Positions 46,794 to 55,778 of a stretch of DNA of 62,677 nucleotides are shown in pieces. The position numbers and the translations under genes are program-made. The stretch covers positions 1 through 62,677 of the forward strand of contig CACKLF010000006.1 in assembly GCA_902600895.1 (NCBI GenBank). The letters are read 5' to 3'. Numbering within the stretch: the first letter of the stretch is position 1; every line of letters starts with the position of its first letter. The notes under the pieces were generated by a model. It saw only the letters and a program-made list of their open reading frames with translations, was not told the DNA's origin and searched no databases. The stretch comes from an uncultured Alphaproteobacteria bacterium (GTDB lineage: Bacteria; Pseudomonadota; Alphaproteobacteria; Rhodobacterales; Rhodobacteraceae).

Positions 46794-47942
46794 TTAGATG
46801 TTAGTAAACTTTTTTCTATTAGTCTTATGAGCCTTATAAAGAATAAACGTTTTTAGCATATTTTTTAACCAATATATAAAGTGCTGTTTTTTTGGATAAT
46901 CATAAAATACTGATCTTGGTTGATCGCTAATTACTTGTTCCACAAGGTTTAATATTGCTTCCATGTTGAAAATTTGAAGTTCGTTTTTGAAATACTTAAC
47001 TTGTTTATGGGGATACGACGGAGTAATAATTGCTCCAGAATGACTGTTTAAACCACTAAACTCCAGCTTTGCCTCTTTATTGTTCTCCTTAAAAACTAAA
47101 GATCGTAACAAGGAATTTTCCAGTGGTACAAATTTTCCTATAGTAAATACTGGTATCCCGAGGATGTAAGCATCAAGGACTGTAGTACAACCGTCCAGAC
47201 ACAAGTGAGCAGTTGGATTTTTCATGAAAAGATTGTTGACAGGTACAGGTTCAACAAAAAGCTCAACATTTTTTGGTAACTCAATCTCATCCCATAAGTC
47301 TTGAGGGTCATTGGGATGGGGTTTAACAATAAACTGTTTGTCTGGGTTTTTTAGAAAAACCTCATGCATCAGATCCAATGAATGTTCTTGAAACTTTCTA
47401 TAATCAAGCAGACTCCAATCATTAACAAGTTTTAATTTGCGATCGTTTTGCCTTTTTAGCACCTCGGATAATTCATAACCTAAAATCGAAAAGTTTGTTG
47501 CAACTGTCACTAAATTGAGATTTTTTTTTGGTTTGTTGGTTTTTATTAGAAACGGTTGTCTAGGATACCCAACTACCACAGTTTTTGTATATTTAAATTT
47601 GTATCTGTCAGCTTGATGTTTAAACCAGTGGATATAACCCTCAGGTTCAAATAAAACATGCTGCCTATTTTGACCAGGTAAAATACCTTCAGTGTCAAGA
47701 ACAATAAACTTGGTTCCCTTTAGTTTTTGTAAAATTCTATGAAATAAAAATAAGTGAGGTTTGTTTATAATGGCTAATTTTACATTAGTTTTTTTATAAA
47801 CCTTTGCCTCTTCCTTTAACGAAAAACATTTTACTGAGAGATTTCTTTTATTAAGCTGATCACCAATACAACGACAGATGCCTCCGTCTCTACTTTCTAT
47901 ATCAATAAATATTGCAACGTCCAGATTAGTTTTTGGAGACAT
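46794..47942 (-). CDS. Surface carbohydrate biosynthesis-type protein (GT-B-like, function unknown)
   Basis: A 382-residue protein of the kind annotated as surface carbohydrate biosynthesis protein. It has an N-terminal Rossmann-like half (LDVAIFIDIESRDGGI, VLDTEGIL) and a GT-B-like donor half (KPHPNDPQD, LDGCTTVLDAYILGIPVFTIG), resembling the 38.7-40.0 kb protein in style. The ATG at 47942 is chosen because AGAG precedes it; the longer frame to 47993 has no site and would overlap the polymerase gene further. A glycosyl- or polyol-phosphate transferase activity is possible. Confidence 0.65.
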   Translation of the reverse strand: MSPKTNLDVAIFIDIESRDGGICRCIGDQLNKRNLSVKCFSLKEEAKVYKKTNVKLAIINKPHLFLFHRILQKLKGTKFIVLDTEGILPGQNRQHVLFEPEGYIHWFKHQADRYKFKYTKTVVVGYPRQPFLIKTNKPKKNLNLVTVATNFSILGYELSEVLKRQNDRKLKLVNDWSLLDYRKFQEHSLDLMHEVFLKNPDKQFIVKPHPNDPQDLWDEIELPKNVELFVEPVPVNNLFMKNPTAHLCLDGCTTVLDAYILGIPVFTIGKFVPLENSLLRSLVFKENNKEAKLEFSGLNSHSGAIITPSYPHKQVKYFKNELQIFNMEAILNLVEQVISDQPRSVFYDYPKKQHFIYWLKNMLKTFILYKAHKTNRKKFTNI

Positions 47943-49158
47943 TGTTATTCTCTTTTTCTGAAACTTTTTGGAATACAAAAGCAGCCAGACCAAGTGTTAT
48001 CCCAAAAAGAGGGTGTGCAAGAGGAGTTGAAAAAAATAAGCTGAAAATAAATGCTGGAACTAGAACAAATATGCCTTTCCCATTATACGGAAGTATAAAA
48101 CACGCTTTTATCACTCCCCTCAAAGGTATTAAGAATAGTAACCCGGTTAAAACATTAAGTTGTCCAAGGCCACTTAAGTTTCTGTACGAATAATTTACTT
48201 GATTTGCTGAACCTAACCAATTCATGAAACTATTTATATCACTAATCCAAATGGAATGATTAATAACTTGTGGAAAATAGTATGGGGATAATAGAAAAAA
48301 TAAGCTTGATGCCAGTCTATCGAAAGCACTTGCGTCCTCCATAAGACGACCAGTTAAAACGTACTCCCAAATATCTAACATTCTAATGCTGCTGCGGTCA
48401 AACATCACAGCTAATGAGGTAATCAATCCTCCAAGCTCGACTCTTGTAATTAAAAAAAATGCTAAAACTGACACTATTCCAGCTAAAAGAATAAAAAAAT
48501 ATAATGGCCTCTGAACTACAAATAGTAAAAATCTTGCAAAGAATCCACCTAAATAACATCCCAATGCAGTAGCTGAAATGTGCACAAAAATTGGGAATGA
48601 CCAACCAAGCCAAAAGAATCTATTTGTTGTCCTCTTGGCATTGCTAAATTGTCTATTGTAAATTATCAAAAGTGTAGTAATCGAAACAATATGTAGAGCT
48701 GCAAATGTGGCTTCAGGCGCAAAAGAAGTGAATCCTCTGCCGGGTGTTGTTCTGTCTGGCGACATCATTTCTGTCGGTAATCCAACCACTTGTAAAACTA
48801 TTCCTAAGATCCACAAAAGCCAAAAGTATTTAACTAATTTCCACATCTTATCAAAATTTAGCTTGGGTAAAATGGCAAATCCATAAATAAAAAATACTAT
48901 AAAGGATATACCTCCAAACAATATTCGAAAATCAGTTATTGTTTTAAGTATGGTTGCACTCGCGGTGATTGACATACTGAGTGCTAATATCCACACAAGA
49001 TCAATATGTTTTATGGGGATATTTCTAAAGTTTTTAACTATTAAAATTAAACATACGAGAAAACAAAAAGGCTCCAAATCTGTAAAGCTAATTAAATTGG
49101 GCGAATAAGGTAAAAAAGCCAAAAAGATTGCAAGTTGATTGAGATTAAATCTCGTCAT
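47926..49158 (-). CDS. O-antigen polymerase (Wzy)-like membrane protein
   Basis: A 410-residue inner-membrane protein with about ten hydrophobic helices and a large middle periplasmic-type loop (around 250-320), as in Wzy/O-antigen ligase proteins. Sequence conservation in this family is low; the call rests on topology and locus. The ATG at 49158 overlaps the formyltransferase stop by 14 bases and is preferred to the in-frame TTG at 49194. It would polymerise lipid-linked repeat units in the periplasm. No Wzx-type flippase is seen, but an ABC transporter is encoded at 52-53.6 kb. Confidence 0.75.
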   Translation of the reverse strand: MTRFNLNQLAIFLAFLPYSPNLISFTDLEPFCFLVCLILIVKNFRNIPIKHIDLVWILALSMSITASATILKTITDFRILFGGISFIVFFIYGFAILPKLNFDKMWKLVKYFWLLWILGIVLQVVGLPTEMMSPDRTTPGRGFTSFAPEATFAALHIVSITTLLIIYNRQFSNAKRTTNRFFWLGWSFPIFVHISATALGCYLGGFFARFLLFVVQRPLYFFILLAGIVSVLAFFLITRVELGGLITSLAVMFDRSSIRMLDIWEYVLTGRLMEDASAFDRLASSLFFLLSPYYFPQVINHSIWISDINSFMNWLGSANQVNYSYRNLSGLGQLNVLTGLLFLIPLRGVIKACFILPYNGKGIFVLVPAFIFSLFFSTPLAHPLFGITLGLAAFVFQKVSEKENNNVSKN

Positions 49159-49843
49159 CGGAAAGTTCAACAAGAGAAAATAGCCGTTTTTCAATTTTCA
49201 ATTTAACCGGAAATATATCAGTGTGAAAGGCTCTTACTGTTCTAGCTAACTCATGTTTATCGTTCGATCCATCTATTAGAACAGTTTGATTAGCATTCAG
49301 TTCCTTTCTCAACCACATCTTATTGGACCATGTAAATTTATTTTGGCTATGTTTATCACAATATTTATCAAAACTGGTGAGTAATATATCGTTAACTATG
49401 TCTTCAAGAATTATCAGACGCTTCCTTGCTAAATTACAAAGAGCTTCATTTAAATCTTTGTACTCGCCTATGGGAAATGTGATTACATCTAATATTTTAC
49501 CGTTGTCTATATGTTTATTCATTAAGTGTATTGTTACACCAAAGGACTTTTCATTATTATATAAAGCAAAATTTATACCACCTATACCTGGGTATTTGGG
49601 TGGTGCAGGGTGTAGATTTATACATTTATCTCCAAATGCACTTAATTCATTAGTTGTCAGCTTTTTGTAACCAGAAAAATGTATATAACAAACCATCTCT
49701 GGCAATAATTTTTTCATTGCCGGAAAAACACAACTACTTTGCTTTTTATTATCATCAGGCCAGATTATGAATTCAACTTTTTCTGCTAAAGCATCAGCTA
49801 CAGTTTCTAAATCTGATTTTTTAACTCCAACAAAAATTTTCAT
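49145..49843 (-). CDS. Sugar N-formyltransferase-like protein
   Basis: A 232-residue protein of the formyl-transferase family (methionyl-tRNA formyltransferase fold). The catalytic trio is Asn76 and His78 in INLHPAPPKYPG and Asp113 in HIDNGKIL. It uses 10-formyltetrahydrofolate to N-formylate an amino group. Placed next to NeuC- and NeuB-like genes, its target is probably an aminosugar or nonulosonic acid amine, such as an N-formyl derivative in place of N-acetyl. It begins 9 bases after the epimerase gene. Confidence 0.87.
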   Translation of the reverse strand: MKIFVGVKKSDLETVADALAEKVEFIIWPDDNKKQSSCVFPAMKKLLPEMVCYIHFSGYKKLTTNELSAFGDKCINLHPAPPKYPGIGGINFALYNNEKSFGVTIHLMNKHIDNGKILDVITFPIGEYKDLNEALCNLARKRLIILEDIVNDILLTSFDKYCDKHSQNKFTWSNKMWLRKELNANQTVLIDGSNDKHELARTVRAFHTDIFPVKLKIEKRLFSLVELSDDEI

Positions 49844-49852
49844 TTTCTTACT

Positions 49853-51010
49853 TTACTGTAGATCTGCAAATTGTTTCTGGTAATATTTCTTTGGATGTTC
49901 AAAAAACTTAAGAATAACTTCTTCAGAGTTTTTGTTTAGATATATTGGGTTCCAACCTGAAAAAACTTTTTTATTATTAGATTTTTCATTTAGTTCATTT
50001 AATCCTGCTCTAACGTCAGTCAAGGAAATTCCACAATGAATAACATTACTGTCATGAGCTCGATTTTTTTGACGTTCGCCAATATTTAAAGCAAGTTTTT
50101 TAAATGAGGAAGCTTCAATGATGCCACTTGATGAATTTCCTACTAAATATTTGCAATGAAATAACGCATTGAAATAATTTTCGTGGCCTAAATGAGGAAC
50201 AAAAATATATTTTTGAGGATTTTTGCGCTTTGAGATCTCAATTTCATCAAATATTGCTTCAAAATTGGGGTCTGGGTTGGGAGCGGTGACTAAAATCGTT
50301 TCTTCTGTTTCATTCAAGCATCTGAAAAAATTTTGTGCCATTTTTTTGTTATAGGTTCGAGATTTAGTTGTCTCAGTATGTAGCGTGGCAAGGATAAAAT
50401 CTTTTCGGATACAATTTAAAAATTTTTCCTGGAACTTTTCCAACTTTAGAGGCTTAAAATATTTTAAAAGGTTTAATGAGGGCGCACCAGAAATGAAGAT
50501 ATTTTTTTTGTTTTCGCCTAACTGGATTATCCTTTTTTTGAATTCCAAGCATTCGACAAAATGGTAATGCGACAACTTTGTAATAGCGTGTCTAAAATTA
50601 TCATCAACAGCACCCTCCGTAATACTTCCTCCATGGAAATGTACGATTGGAATTCTAAAAAGGCTTATGCTCATGGTAGCAGCAAGTACTTCGTATCTAT
50701 CGCCAAGGACAAATACCATATCTGGTGAAAACTGTTTTATTGTAAAGCCCAAAGATGTAGAAATAGAGGAAAGACTTGCAACACTACCTACGGCGCTATC
50801 ATCTGTCATGGTACATGGGAAGCTATAAAGTTTATCAAAAAGTTTGTCAGCTTCAATCTCTTTTAAAGTGTTACCATGCCTACTGCTTATGTGTCCGCCA
50901 GTTGCAAAAATACCAATTTTTATTTTGGATAAGTTATCTTTCAGGAGTCTGAGGACTGGTCGCCAAATTCCATAATCTGATCTATTAACAGTTACGAAAA
51001 GGATTCTCAT
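49853..51010 (-). CDS. Hydrolysing UDP-GlcNAc-type 2-epimerase (NeuC/LegG-like)
   Basis: A 385-residue UDP-N-acetylglucosamine 2-epimerase family protein. Marks are FVTVNRSDYGIWRPVLRLL, FVLGDRYEVLAATMSISLFRIPIVHFHGG and the VGNSSSGIIEASSFKKLALNIGERQKNR donor-binding region. Hydrolysing members (NeuC, LegG, NeuC-like) release ManNAc or a diamino sugar for a NeuB-type synthase. Its stop overlaps the start of the NeuB-like gene by four bases (ATGA-like coupling), confirming a common pathway. Confidence 0.92.
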   Translation of the reverse strand: MRILFVTVNRSDYGIWRPVLRLLKDNLSKIKIGIFATGGHISSRHGNTLKEIEADKLFDKLYSFPCTMTDDSAVGSVASLSSISTSLGFTIKQFSPDMVFVLGDRYEVLAATMSISLFRIPIVHFHGGSITEGAVDDNFRHAITKLSHYHFVECLEFKKRIIQLGENKKNIFISGAPSLNLLKYFKPLKLEKFQEKFLNCIRKDFILATLHTETTKSRTYNKKMAQNFFRCLNETEETILVTAPNPDPNFEAIFDEIEISKRKNPQKYIFVPHLGHENYFNALFHCKYLVGNSSSGIIEASSFKKLALNIGERQKNRAHDSNVIHCGISLTDVRAGLNELNEKSNNKKVFSGWNPIYLNKNSEEVILKFFEHPKKYYQKQFADLQ

Positions 51011-52035
51011 TGGGCAATGTCCGTCCAGGCTAAAACATGACCACTGGAAATATCTTTATTTGCTCTTTTTCCCTGTAGCTCATCTAAATATTTTGGTGAA
51101 ATTCCATTACCTGGTCTTTTTGCAGTCAAATTCATCCCACTTAACTCTTCCCCAGTTTTTATATCAACCTTTGCTACGAGAGACTTTCGCGCAATAGGTT
51201 TTGTCGGTGCCTCAATGGGAAAGCATGTCTTTTCAGGAGATCCCAAAACGGTTGAGGCAAAATTTAGATCATTAATGTACTCTTTCAGCTCATCAAATGT
51301 GGCACTGGCTTTGTGATCTACGCCATCCATAAGTCGTGATATAGAAACATGTTTCTCAAAAACTTTGGCCCCACAAGCTAATGCTAACTGTGCTGCAAAT
51401 GAACCCATTGTATGATCGGAAAATCCAACCAAAGTATTAAAGGTTGTTTTCAAATAGCTTACAGAATTCACATTAGCCATTGCAATGGGAGTTGGGTATT
51501 GGGATGTACAATGCAGCAAAACTATCGAGTCCCGATTTATACCATTTTTAACACAGACTTCTACTGCATCTTTAATCTCATTCGTATCAGCCATACCCGT
51601 TGACATGATAATTGGTAGCTTGGATCGACACGCTAATTGCAAAAAAGGAATATTGTCAATTTCTCCTGATGGCCATTTAATAAAATCTGGCTTAAGTTCT
51701 AGTACATCAGATAGACTACTTTCATTGAAAGCTGTACAAATGAAATCCACCTTGTTATCGCGACAAAAGACTCGACACTTCTTCAAAGCGTCCAAGTCAA
51801 TTTTATTTCTTGACAGCATTTGATGCTGAGTTTCAGAAATAGAAGAATTATTTTTTTGATAATCAGCCATTTCTGCATCTTGCAAAACTAGTTCATCAGG
51901 CTCAAACAGTTGGAATTTCACAGCTGAGGCACCGGCTTTAATTGACAAGTCACACATTAGTGTGGCCAATTCACTATTCCCGTTATGATTAATACCAATT
52001 TCTGCTATTACATACGGATCCCTAAATTTTTTCAT
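51007..52035 (-). CDS. N-acetylneuraminate/legionaminate synthase with SAF domain (NeuB/LegI-like)
   Basis: A full-length NeuB-type synthase of 342 residues. The barrel starts VIAEIGINHNGNSELA, with KFQLFEPDEL, HCTSQYPTP, GFSDHT, EKHVSISRLMDGVDHKAS. The C-terminal SAF domain (SLVAKVDIKTGEELSGMNLTAKRPG) is intact. It condenses PEP with ManNAc or a diamino-6-deoxysugar to make a nonulosonic acid. The ATG at 52035 overlaps the ABC gene by 14 bases; an in-frame TTG at 52050 would add five codons. It is coupled to the epimerase gene. Sialic versus legionaminic/pseudaminic acid cannot be decided here. Confidence 0.93.
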   Translation of the reverse strand: MKKFRDPYVIAEIGINHNGNSELATLMCDLSIKAGASAVKFQLFEPDELVLQDAEMADYQKNNSSISETQHQMLSRNKIDLDALKKCRVFCRDNKVDFICTAFNESSLSDVLELKPDFIKWPSGEIDNIPFLQLACRSKLPIIMSTGMADTNEIKDAVEVCVKNGINRDSIVLLHCTSQYPTPIAMANVNSVSYLKTTFNTLVGFSDHTMGSFAAQLALACGAKVFEKHVSISRLMDGVDHKASATFDELKEYINDLNFASTVLGSPEKTCFPIEAPTKPIARKSLVAKVDIKTGEELSGMNLTAKRPGNGISPKYLDELQGKRANKDISSGHVLAWTDIAQ

Positions 52036-53647
52036 TGTGAGTTCTTTCAATTACGATTTCTATTAATTTTTTTTCACACTGAGATGTCTTTAAATTGATA
52101 TGCGTGTGAGCAATAGAATGATCAATATTGTTGTGATCAATCAGAACAAACGAGGTATCGGGAAGTAATTCAAGTAAATTATGCATTATTTTTGATGCTA
52201 ACTTACTTGGAACTCCATCGAAAGCTTCATCTAAAAAAACAAATTGCTTATCCAGCAAAAGAACCTTCATAAGCTTGATTCGTGCCAATTGTCCACCCGA
52301 AAAACCAGAGTTACCTCCAACAAGTCTAGATAGTACTTCTGAGTTATTATGATCTAAAAACTCTGGGAATAAAGATCCCAGTAAATCTTGATAAACATCT
52401 AGACTTTCAAAACCTTTATTTATTTCATAGAAATTGTCAAACACAGTTCCCTCAAGGAGGTTTTCGTTTTGAGAAGCTATACCAGCGTTGCGATTTCCAG
52501 GTATGAAATCATGCCCACTGAGTTGTTCAAATCCAAGTAAACTCCTTACGAAAGTAGATTTTCCTACTCCACTTTGCCCTTTAATTATGTATAAACCCGG
52601 TAAATTAAGGTCAAGTGGTTTCTTAAAAGAATAGTTTAGCCCATAACTGGTACTGAAAGTCTCACCCATTGAGAATATAGTTGGGCAATTTGACCTAGAA
52701 GCTTTTCTAGCTGCATCACCATATGACCTGAGTAAAGTAGCACGCTGCTCAAAAGAAGTGTATGCTGGAAAATTTGTTTGTAATTGTGATACGCTGTTCG
52801 AAATTGATTGTACCGCAGGAAGTAACTTCAATAAGCCAAAGCCAACCATGATTAGTGGTGTAATATCTTCAGTGCCAATAAACAGGAAATATAAGACGAG
52901 TAAAACCAAACTCTCTAAAATAGCTCTAGGAAGTGTAGCCATTACTTTTGTGTAAACATTAATATCACCAAGCCTGCTCAATGACTTGAAGTACTGTCGC
53001 CGTGTACTAGATTGCTCATAAACTTGAAGGTCTGTTGTGTAAGCTTGAAACCTGTAAGACGCTACCCTTTGCCGTGTGTAAAAATGTGTAGACAATTCGA
53101 AGGACATTTTTTTAAAATACGGTCTGGAGATAACCCAAAATGCCAAATAGCATGCTGGTATAGATGTAAGTATCCACAAAAACTCTGAACTAAAGACAAT
53201 CAAAAATATCACTAGAAAGACTAAATTTATCGTATTTTTTGTGATATCTAAAAGCGGAATTATTATATTGGCTGAGAACCTTGGGAACTCTACTGTGTTA
53301 TCTGTCATCGCGCTGCCATAATTGTACTCTGGCATTGCCGCTATCGCTGACACTTTGGTATTTAAATCATACTCTTTTGTGAGATCAACCATAAAGGAAT
53401 TTGCTATTCTTAATTGAATGAAAATTGGCAAAATGTATGAAGTAAAATATGCTAGAAGGCTAATAGCAAAAGCAACTTCTAGATTTTCGTAGAAACCTAA
53501 AAAGTCAAGATCACTATTTTTAGAAATTAATTCAGCTAAAAACAAACCTATCGCCATATAAACTAGAATGTTTATAGCTGAAAAAATATTGAAGAATAAT
53601 AAACTATATTTATACTGAGATATCAGTTTAGTTGCAAAATTTAACAA
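52022..53647 (-). CDS. ABC exporter, fused membrane and ATPase domains (lipid-linked glycan exporter candidate)
   Basis: A 541-residue half-transporter of the type IV exporter fold: about six membrane helices, then a nucleotide-binding domain. Walker A is GQSGVGKST (357-365), the Q-loop Gln393, the signature FSGGQ (449-453), Walker B with Asp473-Glu474, and the switch His505. The domain order matches PglK/MsbA-type flippases, which work as homodimers. It is positioned between the sulfotransferase-like and NeuB-like genes, with 14-base overlap with the latter. Export of a lipid-linked oligosaccharide is inferred from context. Confidence 0.87.
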   Translation of the reverse strand: MLNFATKLISQYKYSLLFFNIFSAINILVYMAIGLFLAELISKNSDLDFLGFYENLEVAFAISLLAYFTSYILPIFIQLRIANSFMVDLTKEYDLNTKVSAIAAMPEYNYGSAMTDNTVEFPRFSANIIIPLLDITKNTINLVFLVIFLIVFSSEFLWILTSIPACYLAFWVISRPYFKKMSFELSTHFYTRQRVASYRFQAYTTDLQVYEQSSTRRQYFKSLSRLGDINVYTKVMATLPRAILESLVLLVLYFLFIGTEDITPLIMVGFGLLKLLPAVQSISNSVSQLQTNFPAYTSFEQRATLLRSYGDAARKASRSNCPTIFSMGETFSTSYGLNYSFKKPLDLNLPGLYIIKGQSGVGKSTFVRSLLGFEQLSGHDFIPGNRNAGIASQNENLLEGTVFDNFYEINKGFESLDVYQDLLGSLFPEFLDHNNSEVLSRLVGGNSGFSGGQLARIKLMKVLLLDKQFVFLDEAFDGVPSKLASKIMHNLLELLPDTSFVLIDHNNIDHSIAHTHINLKTSQCEKKLIEIVIERTHNEKI

Positions 53648-53648
53648 T

Positions 53649-54476
53649 TTAAGACCTATTCATCAGTATTATTCGTAATATTTTATCAAGTATAGATACG
53701 ACTGGAAAATCATGCCATTTTTTGTAACGCTTGCAGTCACTAGAAAAACCACCAGAGAGATACTCCACTTTTTGAAATGAAGATTTATATATGTTCTCGG
53801 ATGCATTAATAATTTTCCTACAGTTAGCATCTGTGAACTGAGTTTCATTAATGTAATTAGCCATTGAACTTACCGTGTCATTACTCAGTTCCATAAGTTC
53901 ATTAAAATTTATGAATAAAACCTGTGATTTACTATAAAACTTTATTTTTTGTAACTGCCTTTTCAAATGTTTAATTTGTAAAAATCTATAGTAAAGAATG
54001 AGATATGTACTCTTAAAAAGAGGTTCTATTCTTCTAATGGAGTAGTAATCTAGGGAACTAGTTAATAAATCATCTTTTAGTCTTATGGTTGAAATAAATT
54101 TTATTTTTTTGTTAGCTTTCCAATATTTGAAATATGGTAAATCGTGGCACAAAAGTAGAGATGTCTCATTTTTTTTGTAATAAGTTATTGGACTGTGACC
54201 CACCATATAACTTTTAATCGTTTTCCAATCAGAAATATAATTGCCTTTTGATAGAATATTTATTGCCAAAGCTAACAAGCCATTTGTTCCAGATTTTCTA
54301 GGTGATGCTATAATGATGTCATAATATTTAATATCTTTTCTTATTTTAAACCACTGATATTCTACGCTCAGCCGATGTCGAGTTAAAATATAAATAAACT
54401 TAACTATGTCATGAAATTGAGATTTTTGGTGAATAAATATTTTTTTTAAATTAAATTCTTTTAAATTATTTATCAT
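53649..54476 (-). CDS. Sulfotransferase-like protein
   Basis: A 275-residue protein with the two PAPS sites of sulfotransferases. The 5'-phosphosulfate loop is PRKSGTNG (59-66; compare PKSGTTW), and the 3'-phosphate site is Arg132...Ser140 in STIRLKDDLLTSSLDYY. LLCHDLP sits where the catalytic base is expected. It would transfer sulfate from PAPS to a glycan. PAPS is provided by CysD and CysNC, encoded 23 kb away in the same direction and locus. It is one base from the ABC gene. The assignment is by motif and context. Confidence 0.7.
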   Translation of the reverse strand: MINNLKEFNLKKIFIHQKSQFHDIVKFIYILTRHRLSVEYQWFKIRKDIKYYDIIIASPRKSGTNGLLALAINILSKGNYISDWKTIKSYMVGHSPITYYKKNETSLLLCHDLPYFKYWKANKKIKFISTIRLKDDLLTSSLDYYSIRRIEPLFKSTYLILYYRFLQIKHLKRQLQKIKFYSKSQVLFINFNELMELSNDTVSSMANYINETQFTDANCRKIINASENIYKSSFQKVEYLSGGFSSDCKRYKKWHDFPVVSILDKILRIILMNRS

Positions 54477-54863
54477 TAAATAATAGCCAATAATTAAGTT
54501 TCAGATTCAATGAAAAAGTTGGTTTTTAGCGCATGATTTTTCATCTTCGCATTCAGAGCCTCTAAAGGCAACGCCAAACATATATTTTAAAACGTCTGCT
54601 TGGACTTTATGGCTTTCTTTACCTCTGTGAGAAGCACAACGAGATAGAGTAGATAATTCCCTTTGCTTTGGCCCATGGAGTTAGATTTTTTTTATTTAAC
54701 TTCGTGGTGCATCTTTGATGACCTTATGGCTAGTTTGTACATTTCTCCGAATTTCCAAGTCATAAAGCTTTATACTAGTGAAATGGACTAGGAGGGGGTT
54801 TAAAGTCTATTTTATTGTAATTAGAATTTATTGATGGCTCACATAAAAAATAATTAGCCTATC
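54477..54863. other. Intergenic region with a start-less minus-strand fragment
   Basis: 387 bases without a complete gene. The minus frame 54507-54680 is open for 57 codons and reads like protein (...ESHKVQADVLKYMFGVAF..., then a Cys-containing tail SECEDEKSC), but lacks a start codon. The rest has no coding signs. A G-rich block (AGGAGGGGG) at about 54790 and short repeats around ACTAGT are visible. It may hold the promoter of the sulfotransferase operon, with gene debris. Confidence 0.3.
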
Positions 54864-55778
54864 CTAAGCCTTGGAAGAAATGAATGAATTTATCATTTTA
54901 TCCAAACCACTTTTTAGATCTAAATAATCTCGGTCAATATAATCTATCTCTGGCCTTCTGAAAGATGGGGAACCCTTTGTTTCTGAAAGAGTGCAAATCT
55001 TATTTTGTTTATTCATTTTTTTCAATAAAATTTTTGCTAACTCTAGTATAGATATGGGTTCACGAGGATTCCCGATGTTGAAATCACCATTTAGGTTGTT
55101 TTCTATCAGGTGAAGAATTTGGGCAATTGCATCATCAATATAACAAAAACTTCTTACATGTGTTGGGTTGAAAATTTCTAAATTATCATTGGGAGACAAA
55201 TTCCCTATTTTTTCAATTAAATTGGGTATAACATGTTTATTGCCCATGTTAATTCCATAAATATTGTGTGGACGTAAATTAATGTAATTTGAGGAACGAG
55301 AGTTTATGTATTCTCCAACAATTTTTGATAATGCGTAGCTACTTCTATTTCTGGATAAATCTGGCAGCTTCAAAGGACTTTGTGACGAGTTTGATACTTG
55401 TTCACCAGAAGATACTTGACCATCGCCATAGACTTCGCTGGTTGAAAAAAATACTAATTTGACATCTGGACTTTCAACGTATTTCTGAAGAGGTAAAAAA
55501 GCCGCGATATTTTCAATTATGACTGAACTAGGGTTAGAATTAACATAGTCTACACCTAGCAAGGCCGCAGCATGAAATACCACATCAACTTTAGGAAGTT
55601 CCTTAGGTGTTAGTTGCAAAAGATTATTTTCAATAATTTCAAATTTTCCGCGTAAAAGAGAATCTCTACTAATTTTTACATCCAATAAGGTAATATCAGC
55701 TTCTGGTATGGTAGATTTTATTTTTGTAGCTAAATTACTACCAATAAAGCCATTTGCACCAGTAATTAAGAACTTCAT
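54864..55778 (-). CDS. NAD-dependent epimerase/dehydratase
   Basis: A 304-residue extended SDR acting on a nucleotide sugar. ITGANGFIGSNL is the Rossmann motif, STSEVYGDG the Ser/Thr region, and Tyr-x3-Lys occurs in SSYALSKIVGEYI; NLRPHNIYG follows. The ATG at 55778 overlaps the stop of the dehydrogenase gene by four bases (ATGA); the longer frame to 55850 is a shadow of that gene. It works together with the nucleotide-sugar dehydrogenase upstream, for example to epimerise a uronic acid sugar. The exact sugar is not resolved. Confidence 0.9.
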   Translation of the reverse strand: MKFLITGANGFIGSNLATKIKSTIPEADITLLDVKISRDSLLRGKFEIIENNLLQLTPKELPKVDVVFHAAALLGVDYVNSNPSSVIIENIAAFLPLQKYVESPDVKLVFFSTSEVYGDGQVSSGEQVSNSSQSPLKLPDLSRNRSSYALSKIVGEYINSRSSNYINLRPHNIYGINMGNKHVIPNLIEKIGNLSPNDNLEIFNPTHVRSFCYIDDAIAQILHLIENNLNGDFNIGNPREPISILELAKILLKKMNKQNKICTLSETKGSPSFRRPEIDYIDRDYLDLKSGLDKMINSFISSKA

